From assembly GCF_020382885.2 (NCBI RefSeq), contig NC_058499.1, positions 5,751,872-5,815,871 of the forward strand: a stretch of 64,000 nucleotides of DNA. The letters are read 5' to 3'. A model generated the notes under the pieces. It was not told the DNA's origin. It did no database searches and saw only the letters and a list, made by a program, of their open reading frames with translations. Of the stretch, positions 49,022 to 62,739 are shown piece by piece; within the stretch, counting starts at the first letter, position 1, and every line of letters starts with the position of its first letter. The stretch comes from Scatophagus argus (Eukaryota > Chordata > Actinopteri > Scatophagidae). A program made the position numbers and the translations under genes.

Positions 49022-49500
49022 ACTGTATCTTAAACACACAGACAGCTTTGCAACCATAACAGCTTCCACTCTTCTGTGAAGGCTTTCCACAACATGTTGG
49101 AGTGTTTCTGTGAGGATTTGTGCCCATTCATGCAGTGGAGCATTTGTGAGGTCACACACTGATGTTGGACCAAAAGGCCTGGCTCACAATCTCTGTTCCA
49201 GTTCACCCCAAAGGTGTTGGATGGGGTTGAGGTCAGGACTCTGTGTGGGCCAGTCAAGTTCTTCCACACCAAACTCATCCAACCATGTCTTTATGGAGCT
49301 TTGCTTTGTGCACTGGGGCACAGTCATGCTGGAATAGAAAAGGGCCTTCAACAAACTGTTGCCACAAAGTTGTCCAAAATGTCTTGTTATGCTGAAGCAT
49401 TAAGATTTCCCTTCACTGGAAGTGAGGGATCGAGCCCAACACCTGGAAGACTGTCCCATAAAGAAGTGTGTCTGGATACTTCTGTCCGTATAGCGTGTAA
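49022..49500 (-). mobile_element. Tc1/mariner relic (non-autonomous), minus strand
   Basis: The minus strand ends match the relic at 62271-62739, including gacagaagtatccagacaca at its start. The middle is a shortened transposase end with HLWGELEQR-type sequence and many stops. It does not encode a working enzyme. Confidence 0.75.
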
Positions 49501-51409
49501 GTAAGGCAGTACTGCTCTCACTGAATGAGGGTAAACAGAAATCCAGTGATCATCATTATAGCTCTTTATCAAATCAAACTCCATGCAGAAAATGGGACTG
49601 GAAGAAGCAGCACCACAGCTGGACGGCTGTCTGTGTGGACACACACACACTGGTGTGAGCTACAGCAGCTAAGCGTTGCATGTCCTGTCTGTCAAGACTT
49701 AGTTGGACAATACACTGAACAACCTAGTTTGTTTGAAAAATGCTGAGGCCTTTAATCTGGAGCCACACAGTAACTTGTGTTCATGTAAATGCACTGATCC
49801 ACGGGCCGGTCTAAGTCGAGACATAAAAGTTTTGTACGTATGGTGTGTGTGTGAGCCAGCGGTCAGAGGTCAAAGAGGAGACAGTCCATTTCCAGGCATG
49901 TTTTGTCTGGGCAAGTTTTAGTCTGGAGCAGTGGAAACTGGGGGTTGGGGATGTTCAGAGAATGTCAGCTGGTTCATACAGTATGACGACGATGACACTG
50001 CATCACCTCCTCAGCCAGCCATCGCTGTGAGGAAGTCCCTGGTCTGATTGGAGCGATCGTCAGGACAGCTGGTCCCTGGGCAGCTGCACGGCTGCGGGGT
50101 GGCTGGGAAAGAGCTCGTCCCCGGCAAACCCAGGAGGGGCTTCTGCATCTGCTCAGCTGTCGACCCACCCACCCCCACCTCTCTTCCTTCATACCCCCCG
50201 AGGTCCCCCGCACTCCGTCAGCTGAGACCAGCAGGAGAGACAGCTGGCCGGTGCTGTCGGGGGAGAGAGGAGGGTGAGGGTGTGTTTATGTGTGCGTATT
50301 GAGGTGGGTGGGGGTAAGCAAGCAGCAATGACATCACTCTCAAAGTGATCCATTTAAACACATGCACACATTTGCGTCCATTGTTTTGATCCTGTTGGGT
50401 GTTTGCATCAGATACCTTCATTTTGGCTTGCAGAAAAATCTGAGAATTTTTTTTTTACTTAACTTGTTATCAGCAAATCTAATGGAAAAACAAAACTGAG
50501 AATTAACTGATCCTACTAAGGGACAATTCTTGGTTGCCACATTCAGTGCATGGCCCAGACCTCCAAAAATGTATAATCACGTGAGGGCTTTGGATACTGT
50601 TTGCATGTACAGACAGACGCACACACACGCACACACATACCATTTCTTTCCTTTTCTTGTGTGAGCCCTTGTGATGTCGTCATGTCGTTTTGCACTGCAC
50701 ACTTGTGGAAGGTGTACACAGACCCCCGACCGCAGTGTGAAAGTCTGCAGCTGTTCCTGTCTGTGTGGGAGCTGACGTATGAACAAAGCATCACGAGTGT
50801 CCAAAGACCACTTTAGCTCCTCTAGAGCTCCATTGTTGTCCAAAAACTATTAAAAGCACATCAGTGAACCACATTGTTGCACTAGGTGACATATTGCTAA
50901 TATGGTGTATGTGTATGTGTTAAACCACCCCTCAAAATGGTCTGTTTACTCCTGTTTGATGAAAGCTCCCTGCCTTCCCTGTTGTTTTAGAAAACTGTCT
51001 AAACTACATAATTTAAGATCCGTTCGTAAAGATTTTTGTCTGCAGTGACAACCCGTTGGCTCGGGGTTTCCACGTCTTCACATTTGTCTATTCTACAGCT
51101 CTGACATCCGAGAGCAGATATATAAAAAATATAAAATGAATTATATCTCCAGCTTTAGTTTTTTTTACATTTTTTTTCATCTTTAATATAAATGGTCTTG
51201 TCTATAATCAAGTCATGATGATGAATTTGTTTGATTTGTGCAAATCTAAAAATGTGCCAGTTATTTTTTTTTCCTCTGGTATTCTGCACAGTATGTACAC
51301 CAGTGTTCAGGGAAAGTTTTGGCATCCACATCTTTGTCTCCACATGCCAGTCCAGGACATGGATCTGCAGTAACGGACTATAATAAGCAGTCGTAGCAGA
51401 GGATGGACA

Positions 51410-51434
51410 GGGTGTGGGGGAGGGGTGGAGGGGG
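51410..51434 (+). other. Potential G-quadruplex
   Basis: Four G runs of 3, 5, 4 and 5 with loops TGT, A and TGGA fit the canonical pattern. Confidence 0.5.
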
Positions 51435-54400
51435 TGCTGAGTGTGTTTGGGGGATGGGAGCAGTCTGGGATGTTAAAATGCTGCCGAAGTCGGAGTGGAG
51501 GAGGGAGGTGGATGTAGTAGAAAGCAGAGTTCCTTTGTCCTCCTAAAGTCTGGCCGTTCAGCGGTCGGGGGACAAATGTCGGTCCAGGAGAGGCTGATGT
51601 CACGCTCAGCGCGGCTGATTATTGAAGACCGCCACAAGCACAAACATTTCAGAGTGTTAAAATATTGATTAGATGTTTGAGAATATATTCGATAATCTCT
51701 TTTTTATTCACATTTGTAAAGAAATTGTAATGAATGCTGGTCAGGTTTAAGGAAAAGTTTAATAACTGTTGCCACCTGGTGAGTTCCTGTTCACATGTTG
51801 AGTCCTCCTGCATATTTGGTAAATGATTTAAACAAACAGATGACGAAGTGAAGTGAAAAGTGAATTCATTTAGAGCTAAAAGTCAATACATTTGTGGATG
51901 AAAAGAAAAGTGATTAGTCGCCTTCCATATAAAAATGCATGCATATAATTGTAAACTGATATCTGTGGACTCTGGATGTTGTTTAGGACAAAACAAGGAA
52001 TTTGAACATTAAAAGCTCAGTGCATCCAGTGGGCATTTTTCTCAATTCTTTTGACATTTAATAGACAAACCAAACAGTCAAGCAAATAATACGCACAGTC
52101 TACTTAATGTTGAAAATAATCACAGGTTGCAGCCTTAACCAAAACCACCACATGCCCTCCATTAGCATTAGTTTGGTTTTAATATTCAGGTCTGTAAGTT
52201 TTTACTATGATAAATAGGAGAAAACACACAGCTTAGGTACTCAGCTTCATCATGTCCTCAGGGTTAAAAAATAAAACCTTTGCTTTGGGAAGAGTTGAGG
52301 ATGAGAAGAGAGGAGGAGGAGGTGGAGGAGGAGGAGGTGGAGGATGGGGGCTATACATATCCATCTGTCTGCTAAATAAAGCGCAATCGGTTCATCTCCA
52401 CTGTTATTCAGCTACGGTTTCATCTAAGTGGTCACGGCCCATCTGCTCTGAGCAGTAAAGGTCGCTGGTGACCATTGATCCCTTATTGATTCCGTGAATT
52501 GCTTAATGACCACCAAGGTCAATTAATTAACCATTTGCTGGGTGTTTTAATTGCCCTGGGCTAATTTGAGTCTGCTGATTAATTCTCCTTCCCTGACAGT
52601 GGAAATGGACCTCACTGTTAATGGTGGGATTAAGAGGACAACAATGGATGACAGATGACCGACAGAACCCTGAGTGGCTTTGGAAAGCCGTGCTGAAGTT
52701 TGTATTGTACATTTTAATGAGCGTATTGTGTTACTGGACTCGATGAACTGACCATATTGCCGTAATTTATTCTGGACTGCCACTGAAACATATTGAACAA
52801 TTTATTGTTGTTTTTGGGAGGTCAACCTTGTCAAAGAACAAAGACTGAGAGCATGTAAGGTTTAATATTCATATCACAGAGGCGTGAGACTAAAACTATT
52901 TATTCATACACTCAATAAGCAAATCACAACAACAACAAAAGCTGGGTAAGAAATTCTAGTTTCTTTCACCCCATTTTCCTGGCTTTGGCTGTTTCCATTA
53001 TTGAACATAATAAAATTATACTGAAGTAAAGGCAGAGATCTGGAATGCAGACCTCTGGGGAGGCAGGGGACCCCAGCTGTGAGAGGACCTGGCAGGTGAG
53101 GATCTGCTACAGTGAGGTGCGTCGCTTGCTTTGGTGGACTTTTATGACCCAAGAACTTTATTTACCCTGTAAAGCCCAAACCATTAAATAACTGATAGAA
53201 TGATTCCAATTATTTGAACTTGGAGCCTTTATTGGTCCCTCTGAACAAACAAAAAAAAATTTCAAATATCATATCTGTGCACTGCATGTATCTGATTGTA
53301 TTGTATCAGGTTTTTCAGGGAAAAACATATTTCACTACTCATGTGGAGGGCTGAAAAACTCATGTATCAAATATGATACGTTTGGCGTTATAGGGTTAAC
53401 AACATTAATGATAACAGCTGCATTCATTTAAAACTTAATAACATTTGCAGAGCTTTCCCGCACATGACTTTAAGTTACGAGAGCATTCAGACTGAAAGCA
53501 GCTCTGCATTAAAACAGCACAAGGGGCTGAGTTATAGATCAGTAGATCTGAAGACTGATTAGATGTCAAAATACTGTGGAGGTTTTACTACGGAAGGACC
53601 TTAATCAAACCTCTCTTGTGTTGTCAAGAATTTGATTTTAGAAAATTTTCTTCATGTGCATCTGAACTCAAGAAATATATACATTATATATGTTATATAC
53701 ATTATATTAGCAACAAGCTAATTCTTAACAGCACCATTTAATGCTAATGAAGGCTTAGCCTTAGTAACACCTCATTAAAGGGGAAAATTCTAACATTAAC
53801 CAGATCGTCTGGAGCAGTTTGTTTGGAGGTAAAACCAAAGGTGAGTGTACCTGAAATGTAATATAACCTAATGTGTGTGGGGCAAAGCTGAGCAAGGATG
53901 AATCTGAAAACTGTGTTTACAACATGCATCTCTTCTGAAAAACAGCTTTGGCTAACCTGAGGTTAAATCCAGGAGGCTGTTTGAAATGGTCTTGGCTCAC
54001 ATTTCCTGCATGTCTTAAGTCACCTTTAGTGAGTCCTGTTACTGGTGACAGTAAGACCAAAGCTGCAATAATCCAGATTTATCTTTAAAGCAACATAAAT
54101 TATGATCTTATAAAATGTATGAGGACTCGTGAAAATGAAACGAGCTGAAAGATGCTGAGGGGGCTCCTTGCTTGTTTCTCAAAGTCCACAGTTTTCCCCT
54201 GAAGTCCCGTTAATGAGACTTTGTTTTTTCCAGTCCTCACACCAACATAGGGGGCTTCATTATAATCCATGACAAACACACACATAGACAGAAGCTCATC
54301 CTCATTTCCACCTCACACACTGTCTCTCCCCTCCCTCACTGTGTCAGGTGTCGGTTCTTTCCTGTCGACCGCTGTTTAATCTCAGTGTTTGGTGACGCTG

Positions 54401-56925
54401 GTGTCACTTTGCGTTTGTTATCAAACACAGGACTCCACTATCAGCCCCCCCGGCCAGCGAGAAAGTTTCACAGTCGGCATGAGTGTGTGCATGAGACATG
54501 TCAAGATAAAATCAGTAAGCTTAATCATTTTCTGACTTGGAGCAGAGCTAATCAGTGTTTCCTGTGTTTGATTAAAGACAGATTCTGTCTGTGTTGAATG
54601 GTGTATCTGTGTTGGAAACCTTTTTATTATGCCTCATTACTCTCCCACTAAAACATCTCACCACTATATTCCACGAGGACAATTTCCTTTTCACGTTTAG
54701 CAACTATTTTGTGGATACTTGGACTTTTATGTCGTCTTCATGCAAGAAATAAATCATTACTGTCACAGTTAAAAACCCGAGTTGTTTACTTAACTGCTGT
54801 GATCATTTTGCATGGCAGTCACCCACAATAATCAATAGACAGTGTCGTGTATTAATCACTATGAACAGCAGGAGGCGATGTTGACCTGTTAGAGGGTTTT
54901 GCTTGCGTTAAACCCTCCCGTCTCCCTCCAACACAGCATGCACTTCATGTTACTCTTTCCACAGTGTTATTGTTTATATCTTGTTACTATCCATCCAGTC
55001 AAAAGCTCAGGATTTCATACGTGTTGTGAGATACGTGTGTACGGAAACACAGAATAACAGATGACAGCGAGAGGAGGAGGACTTGACAGAAACCTGCTTA
55101 ACCTCATCATATTTGTGATGGATGATGAATGTTTAGAACTTTTTTTTGTTTGTTTTTTTACTGTTCATATTTCAACATGAATAAGAAGGGACGGGAACAG
55201 GCTGAATTTTACCAATTTTACCAATATACTCTGGAAAACTTCATCCTGGTGACTGGAGATCTCAGCATCATTTTCCATTTAGCCTGCTCTGTTCCAACAT
55301 GTGTGAACGGGATATGCACATACACACACAGACACAGGCCGACCTCAGTCTAACAGCCCACCTCTGGTCGGCCACACCCGTGTTGGAGAGAACTGCCTCT
55401 TTGTCTGTGTGTGTGTGTGTGTTTGTATGTGGACTGTGAGTGTATGTGCTTGCATGGATTGTGTGTGGATGAGTATCGGTGAAAGGCCACTCTGTGTAAA
55501 ATGGTGACTGTGCAGCTTTGGTAGCACTTTTCATACCCGATGTGAAGGTAATGGGGTTCATTTCCTGAAGTGTGTGTGTGCGTGTGTGTGCGTGTGTGTG
55601 TGTGTGAGGATTTTTTTTGCCCCATCTCTTTAAAGAAGGCTTGTGTTAGAATTACGATAGAGTCGGGTTTTAAAGTTAAAGTTAGGCAGGCAGTTGTTGT
55701 GATGGTTGTCATTTGAGTTGAGCAGTGTAAGTTGATGTGTATTATTTTTGTTATGCAGTTCAGTGTCTTTAGATGATTCCAGCTGGAGCTCATCTTGACT
55801 GGCTCCTGTACTAAACAGCTGCAAAAATCCCTGGCTCAAATGAGATAAAAGTAACAAATAATCCCGATAGAATTCCCTTGAAAGATCTGCAAATTATCAG
55901 TTCAAGTTGCTCTGCTATTAAAATTAGATTACCAATAGATTACCTACTAATGAACTGGAACCAGTTTATCTTAGCCAAAGCTGTTTCAAGCTTTACCAAA
56001 ACAATGTTGGGTTCTTATTCTGAGCTGAGGAATTATTGAAAATCACCAAAACTGGGGGAAAAAATGATTAACTTCCTTATGGACTATTGACACCAGAGGG
56101 GGGCAGTAGAGGTCCATTTCCTCCTTGTTATGGTCAAAGTTGTTTGTGGGGAAAAATCTGTGTTTTCTGTCACTCACTCACACACACACACACACACTGA
56201 TTGCCCATCTGGTTATCTGTGACATGAGGGACAGAAAGTGTTTGAGAGAGAAATCTTAAAAATCTCACCACTGTTCTTTAACAGTGAGTGTGTGTGTGTG
56301 TGAGTGTGTGTGTCACAATAACCTAGGAGGTCAATCATTTCTCTGCCCTTCCACCTATTGTTCTCATCTGAGGTAAAGTAAACAAACAAACAAAAAAAAT
56401 CTTCATTTCTTCATTGAACAATAATACATGAGTGTGTGTGTGTGTGTGTGTGTGTGTGTTCACCAGATGCAGATTTCTGAGGGAGCTGCTGCTTCACAGA
56501 TTTGTGCACTTAATGAGTTGAGGGTCAAATTCTTCTTATTATTATGCCACTGCTTCACTAATGGCACACGTAAGCAAAAACCAGCAGCACTGTGTGTGTG
56601 TGTGTGTGCGTGTGTATGTGTGTGTGTGTGTGCTGGAGGAAGATAGTGAGAAAAGAATGAGTAAGTTTGGAAAGAATAGATAAAAGGGTTGAAAGAAGGC
56701 AAAGACAAAACGCGAGTAAAAGCTGAGAGTGAAAGTAGCCCTGAGGCTGCTGTTACTTAAGAAAATGATGAATATGTTTCAAGGCTGCGGGGTGTGGCCA
56801 GGTGAAGCAACCTGAGGCCCATGATGATCGCCCATGGAGATAAGACCAGGAGGGTATTTTACCTGTGGACAAGCATTTGAAACACGTCACTTTACGAGAA
56901 AAACTGAGACCTGGTTGAGGTAAAC

Positions 56926-56928
<3 letters not shown>

Positions 56929-56976
<48 letters not shown>
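56929..56976. repeat. (AC)n microsatellite
   Basis: About 24 AC units. Confidence 0.9.
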
Positions 56977-56977
<1 letters not shown>

Positions 56978-57129
56978 AACGTCCATATGACGTGACCTCT
57001 TTGACCTAGAGCTTATTAACCACACCTGTTAGAAGAACTGTGTGTGTATTAAAGGTTGCAGCCCAGACAGGATCTAAACACAGATGATTTTCTGACTGAG
57101 TCCTTGTTGACATTTGCTTTGCTGAACTC

Positions 57130-57315
57130 CTCCCACCGAAGACAAAAGACAAGTAATGTTTGTTACTCATTCTCCCTTTCTGCCCACTACTTCCTCGTGT
57201 ATATACTTTTTATATTTTGTGTGAAAAATTATTTGCTAATTTTGTATGCTTCCTTGTATTGCAACCCTGGCACAACAATTTCGTGCAGGATCAATAAAGT
57301 TCTTATCTACTTTCA
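57130..57315 (+). mobile_element. LINE 3' end fragment
   Basis: A T-rich UTR is followed by caacaatttcgtgcaggatc and aataaagttcttatc, the usual LINE ending. Confidence 0.55.
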
Positions 57316-59286
57316 CCTTCTTTGGAAATTGTGAAAGCAGTTCCAGGTTGCCAATCATAATACGTGACCTACAGGCTGGTGTCAAAGTTTGCATCGAAAA
57401 GTTATTTTATTAAAGTCAGTCTAGCCAAAATTAGGTAATATCTCTGCAAATACATTTTTAAAAGTTCATCTTGCAGTCACTACCTCAGATCACAAAGAAG
57501 TCCTCCAAGTTAAAAGACGATGTACCTCATTTGTAAGTGCCTTTCTCTGGCGTTACAAATCACCGCTGAAAAGAAACTGATCTTACATCTGAGATGAAGA
57601 ATTGACAAAACTGAAGCTGCAGAACTTGACATGTCCTGACATTGGCCAGTCTCCAAAAATACAGGATCCTGGATACTGGAAATACTGGATAACACAACCA
57701 GTTAGACCCTCCCTACTCAGACCGTCCTCCCATGAAGAATGACACGGTCACTCATTTCAGCAAGTGTCGCCGTGTGTTCATGCTCAGGTGACAGAGGAGG
57801 ATCAGAGATTATTTTAGGATAAGCAATGAGCAGACTGAAAACTATACCCTGTAACTGTAACTATACATGATGTGCAGACCAGCTGAAACAGCAGGTCATA
57901 CATGCTACAGTGTCCCATTGAGAAGAAGTGCGTATGGGAACATTCAGATGTGAATATGAGGTCCCTGACAATCTCATCATACACCACTGGACTAATACCT
58001 GACTTTTAAATAATTAGTTTACTCTGTTAAGTGATAGTGAAAGTACTCATATCAATACTTGGTCTTAGCAAGTACCCGAAGTGTAATCAGACTTGACAAA
58101 ACTCCTCTGAAACTGACCTTCATGTCCAAAATAAGTCAAGTTCGCCCATCGCTGTTACGCTGTGTTTTACGCTGTGAGTAAGGCCGCTTAATGGCGGCTT
58201 GTCTTGATATACAAAAAAATATGCGATTAAAAGGATGTGAATAATGCCACAAGCATGAAACAGAGAGGCGTTTCCTCTGCTGAAGAAGGCTTCTCTTCAA
58301 CCGTGACAATCACAATCATAGCATCATTGACCAAGGCGCCATTCGAGCGTGCGAACGTGTGAATCAGGGTTGTGCTGAAAAAGAAAATGTTTACGCCCTT
58401 CCTAGGAAACTTCCTACAAAACACAGTGTTTAAGGATAACCTCCCTCCCAGTCGTTAACATGATGTACTGTCTGTGTGGGATGTGCAAACCATCTTGTTT
58501 CAGCCACAGCACGCCTGGGGAGCAGTGGGATCCTGACGTCTTTACATCACAACAGTGACTGGGAGTTTACTACATGGCATACAATATATTTGTCATAAGT
58601 TAGCTTTAATTACAGATGAACTGTTTTTGAAAGCCCATATGTACTCCACTCGGCTGTGTTGTACAGTGAATTATTGCTGCTTTTTGGTTCACTACTTGTT
58701 TTGTTTTGTAGCCTCATATTTTCCTTGTTTCCACATGGGAATAACTTTAGGTTTCTGCAAATCATCAGCCACTAACTCACCCAGGAAGCTGAGAAGCAGA
58801 ACTTCGTTGTAACCACCTTGTGATAACAGGCAATAAATCAGAAGCTTGTTTGACAGTGAGCCATTGTTTCGCTTTGATAATTGGCTAAGAGAGTGCGTAA
58901 TGGTTTTCTTGTTCTCTAGTGAAATTATCATCCAGTATGGTGGGTGATACCAAACATATCCTCAATGTAAAACAGAAACTTAACAATCCATCCATTTTCC
59001 ACCACTTATCCACCACTTATTATTAGGTCTCTGACTAAGCAGACTAAGCAAGGCAGCCCGGATACCCAACCCACTAACCTAACCAAGTCTTCCAGCTTTT
59101 CTTGGTGGATCCTGCAGAGCCTACAGGCTAAAGAGGACTTGTTGTCCTACCAGTGTGTTCTGAGACTTCCCTGTGGTCTCCTCCTCCTCCAAAGGGATCC
59201 GAGAGGCATCCAAATCAGGTGTACAAACCATCCCAGCTGGCTCTTTTCAACACTAAGAAGCAAAAGGTAAGCATACCCAACTGTTT

Positions 59287-59477
59287 CTGTAAGAACAAGA
59301 ATTTCCCTTCAGGGATAAATAAAGGAATTCTGATTCTGATTCTGATTTTGATTCTGATATATCTTTTATTCTGATTGTTTATATCTTTATTCTGGTTGGG
59401 TTTTTTTAGATTTATATAGTGAAATGGGAAATGTGTGAAATGACAATAAAGTTCCTTGAATCCTTGAATCCTTGAAT
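59287..59477 (+). mobile_element. Two adjacent LINE 3' tails
   Basis: The first reads aagaatttcccttcagggat and ends in (GATTCT)n. The second ends gtgtgaaatgacaataaagt with tccttgaa repeats. These are the two tail types seen at 2945-2995 and 33595-33829. Confidence 0.65.
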
Positions 59478-59575
59478 TACTCTTGAGTGGGAAAGGGTAC
59501 AACTGGCATTCATTCCTGGGTGAAATGAGTCTGCTCTCCAGCACTTATTGGTTCCAGTTATGTTATCAGTGCATA

Positions 59576-59845
59576 AAGTCAAGTCAAGTCCAATCCAAAT
59601 ATATTATTGTATAATTGTTATATAAGATTGAACTTAACGCAGGTATTATTTTATGCTAAATTACCATAGTAAACTGTGAATGGCACTTAATGCACAAAAT
59701 CTGAGGACTCGTCTCTGATTTACGAGTCCAAATGCAGTTAATGCACAAGTCCAAGTCCAAGTCAATATTGCTCAAGTCTGAGTCAAGCCACAAGTCCTTA
59801 AAATCAGGGCTCAAGTCGAATTTGAGTTCGAGTCCTGGATTCGAG
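59576..59845. repeat. AAGTC-rich degenerate repeat
   Basis: The word AAGTC (or its near forms) recurs at irregular 6-15 base spacing, for example aagtcaagtcaagtcc and gtccaagtccaagtc. It looks like a known type of fish repeat, but I cannot name its family. Confidence 0.5.
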
Positions 59846-61268
59846 AACTACAACAATCCTGCTGTTTGTTCACTTCTGCATCATGCAGATGTTTTTGTTT
59901 CTTCACTGTTATCATGTCAGTGTTTGTCTTCTTGAGAGCAGCCACCCAGATCTCACCTACTGTGGCCAGTCTCTTACCTCAACACTCATGAATGATACTA
60001 AAACACACAGAGATGTTGTGGATACCACAATGGACACATGCAATGCACACAGAGGCACATGCTGTATGCAGTATGAAATAAGCCACCCATCTTTCTTCTT
60101 TCCTGCCAAGCTGTCACTGTTCTCAGTGCACCTGCGTTGGCATCGGGCTACATGGCCGATCCCCGACCGCCACGCTGCCTGGCAGGGTGCACGAAGACCT
60201 TGCTGACATCACGCCCTCCTGCCACATCCGCATGGGCCCGGTGCCACTTTGCCACCCCCCTTTGCTGAATGGCCCGCTCTATGAGGGCTTTCATGTCTAG
60301 TGGGCCATGTCATGGGTTTAGCTATGAGTTCATTTCCCAGGCCGGGATCCAGGGGATGTTTAATTTGGCCCCAGGGCTCTAATCATTTCACTGAAGTGGA
60401 GGTGACGGCGACGTGTTTATACACTGCTCATTTGGAGGAAGTGTGTGGACTCTGAATGCACATGTATTTGCCGAGGGAGCTAATATGCATGTGATCCGAG
60501 GAGTCTGCACACTTTTAAAAACCTGCGGTAAAGCTGTTATTAGCTGTGTGAAAGAGACAAACAGGAGAGGTGTTGTGTTTCTTTAAGTTAGTTAAGTACT
60601 GGGTGTTTGTCTAATTAAAGACTTGAAGAGTTGAATGTGCATGTCCAAAACTGTGAATGGCAGGGGACAAAGTCTGTGTTTTGTGCCTTGCAAACACACA
60701 CACACACACACTGACACACAGTGACACTTAAAATTTCCCTCCAAATTCCCCTTCCTTCCCTCCTCCTTCCTTGTGTCCTATTTTGTTCAAATGGTTCAGA
60801 GAGGATTAGTTAGTGTTAAGTGACATCAGACTCAAAATGTGGACCTTGACCTCGTGAGTCAGCTTTACAAACACACACACACTCACACGCTCAAGCGCAC
60901 ACAAACACACAAAATGTCGAGTCATGCTTGTGTAGCAATGCCACAGAGGCAAAGAAAGATGACATCATCTCAAAGTGTGTGTGCAGGAGGGGGTGCGGCT
61001 ATTGTTTGGTGTGAGTGCATGAGTTGCTAAGGTGTGTGTGTGTGTGTGTGCGGGGGGTGTATATCTCAGAACTTGTGTGTGTGTGTGTGCATGCCTGTAC
61101 ATCTGAGCACTGTGCTTGTGTGATTCAGAGGCTGCAGGTTGGTTGGCTGAGGCAGACTCTGACTCACTGTCTGTCTGCAAGAGGTGACTTTCCAGGTCTC
61201 AGTTTTCCCGCCAAAATCTATCCCAGTTGTTTGTTCTTTCTCAACCCCCCATCGGTGTCCTGCACCCC

Positions 61269-61327
61269 TCCTCCTCCTCCTCCTCCTCCTCCTCCTCCTC
61301 CTCCTCCTACGCCTCCCCCTCCTCCTA
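61269..61327. repeat. (CCT)n microsatellite
   Basis: About 20 CCT units with small interruptions at the right end. The open frames across it (poly-Pro or poly-Leu) are artefacts. Confidence 0.9.
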
Positions 61328-62270
61328 CCCCTGCCTTCCCTTCTCTCCTTGGGCTTTATACAATCAGTTCTGACCTTTAACCTCCTGCCCCTGTTGACTC
61401 AAGAGGCCAGAAGAGGCCACTGAGAGCTCTTGTGCTGTGTGTGTGTGTGTATGTGTGTGTGTGTACTGCAATGCCTATAACATATAAAATCAAGTGAAAG
61501 TTGCCTAACAAAAAGTACAAAAGTAGGTGAAAATTTTAACATCAGAAATAGAGTAAACTAGCAAAATCAGCAGCAGTTTTGCATTTTCTTGCCATTTTTT
61601 CTTCATTTTCTTGTACTGAAATGCCCTGTGCTGTAATTAACAACACAAAATTCTGACTTGTTGGATGAAACGGACACTTGCCTCATTTTTCTGACAGCTG
61701 TTTTTGGAGAATTACAAGTTGCAAAATTAGTCATTGCACAATTATCTGATGACTTGTGCCTCAAACAATTCTCCCTCCTCGACTAAAACTACAGGTGTGA
61801 AAAGATTTCTCGGAAAATCACAATGAGAATGATTAAATGAAGTTAAGACAAGGAAATTACGAAGAGGAGAAATGTTCATGTTGCGTCACTGACCAGCCAT
61901 CATGAACACACCTTTTCACATATAACATATTTGGTGTCCTTTCCGTTTGACGTTGTACAGTTTCATGTTCAACCAAAACAACTGCAGAGTGTCATGTTTC
62001 CAGGTCAGGAGTCTTATATTCAGCATATATATTTCATTTATGCAACACAAACACAGCCAGACAAAAACTGAGATTTGGTTGGAGGAATTGTTTGCTTTAA
62101 CACTTTCTGAAGTCATATCAGCTATCAGATGCTCGTGTCAAAACATGTCATGTCAAGTACAAACAGAAACTCATCTCATTTCAGTCAGTTTTTTGACTGG
62201 AATATGCGGGAAGCTTTGTGCGTTATAGAGAAAAACACTTATCTATTTTTATATGAATTCTTAGGTGAAC

Positions 62271-62739
62271 CACACCATATAGACAGAAGTATCCAGACAC
62301 ACCTCTTTATGGGGCTGTTTTCAGGGTTTGGGTTTGGACCCTGACTTTCACTGAAGTGAAATCTAATTTGTGGCAACAGTTTGCTGAAGGCCCTTTTCTA
62401 TTCCATCATGACTGTGACCCAGTGCACAAAGCAAAGCTCCATAAAGACATGGTTGGATGAGTTTGAGGTGGAAGAACTTGACTGGCCCACACAGTCCTGA
62501 CCTCAACCCCATCCAACACCTTTGGGATGAACTGGAACAGAGATTGTGAGCCAGACCTTTTGGTCCAACATCAGTGTGTGACCTCACAAATGGTCAACTG
62601 CATGATTGGGCAAAAATTCCCACAGAAACACTCCAACATGTTGTGGAAAGCCTTCACAGCACAGTGGAAGCCGTCTGTGTATTCATTAACGTCCCTATTG
62701 GTGTAAAAGTGTCCATGTACTTTTGTTTATATAGTGTAT
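62271..62739 (+). mobile_element. Tc1/mariner relic (non-autonomous), plus strand
   Basis: Ends accatatagacagaagtatc (left) and tacttttgtttatatagtgt (right) form imperfect inverted repeats. Inside, the + strand keeps the transposase phrase PDLNPIQHLWDELEQRL, with Gln in place of the catalytic-region Glu of PDLNPIEHLWDELE, and a frame break just before it. It is dead. Confidence 0.8.

Larger units (their letters stand above)
49501..57129. other. Intergenic, no gene recognised
   Basis: Contents: a G-rich tract at 51410-51434, a (GGA)n stretch at about 52310-52345, a TAAT-rich block at 52480-52800, and TG or CA tracts near 55571-55608, 56433-56459, 56592-56632 and 56929-56976. No exon pattern is supported. 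Confidence 0.5.
57316..62270. other. Intergenic, no gene recognised
   Basis: Contents: LINE tails at 59287-59360 and 59385-59477, an AAGTC-rich repeat at 59576-59845, a (CCT)n tract at 61269-61327, several TG tracts near 61030-61090 and 61436-61464, and a GC-balanced block at 60110-60520. Confidence 0.5.

Noticed and set aside
61015-61380. Frame with a poly-Pro tract
   Set aside because: Translation of a (CCT)n microsatellite and TG tracts.
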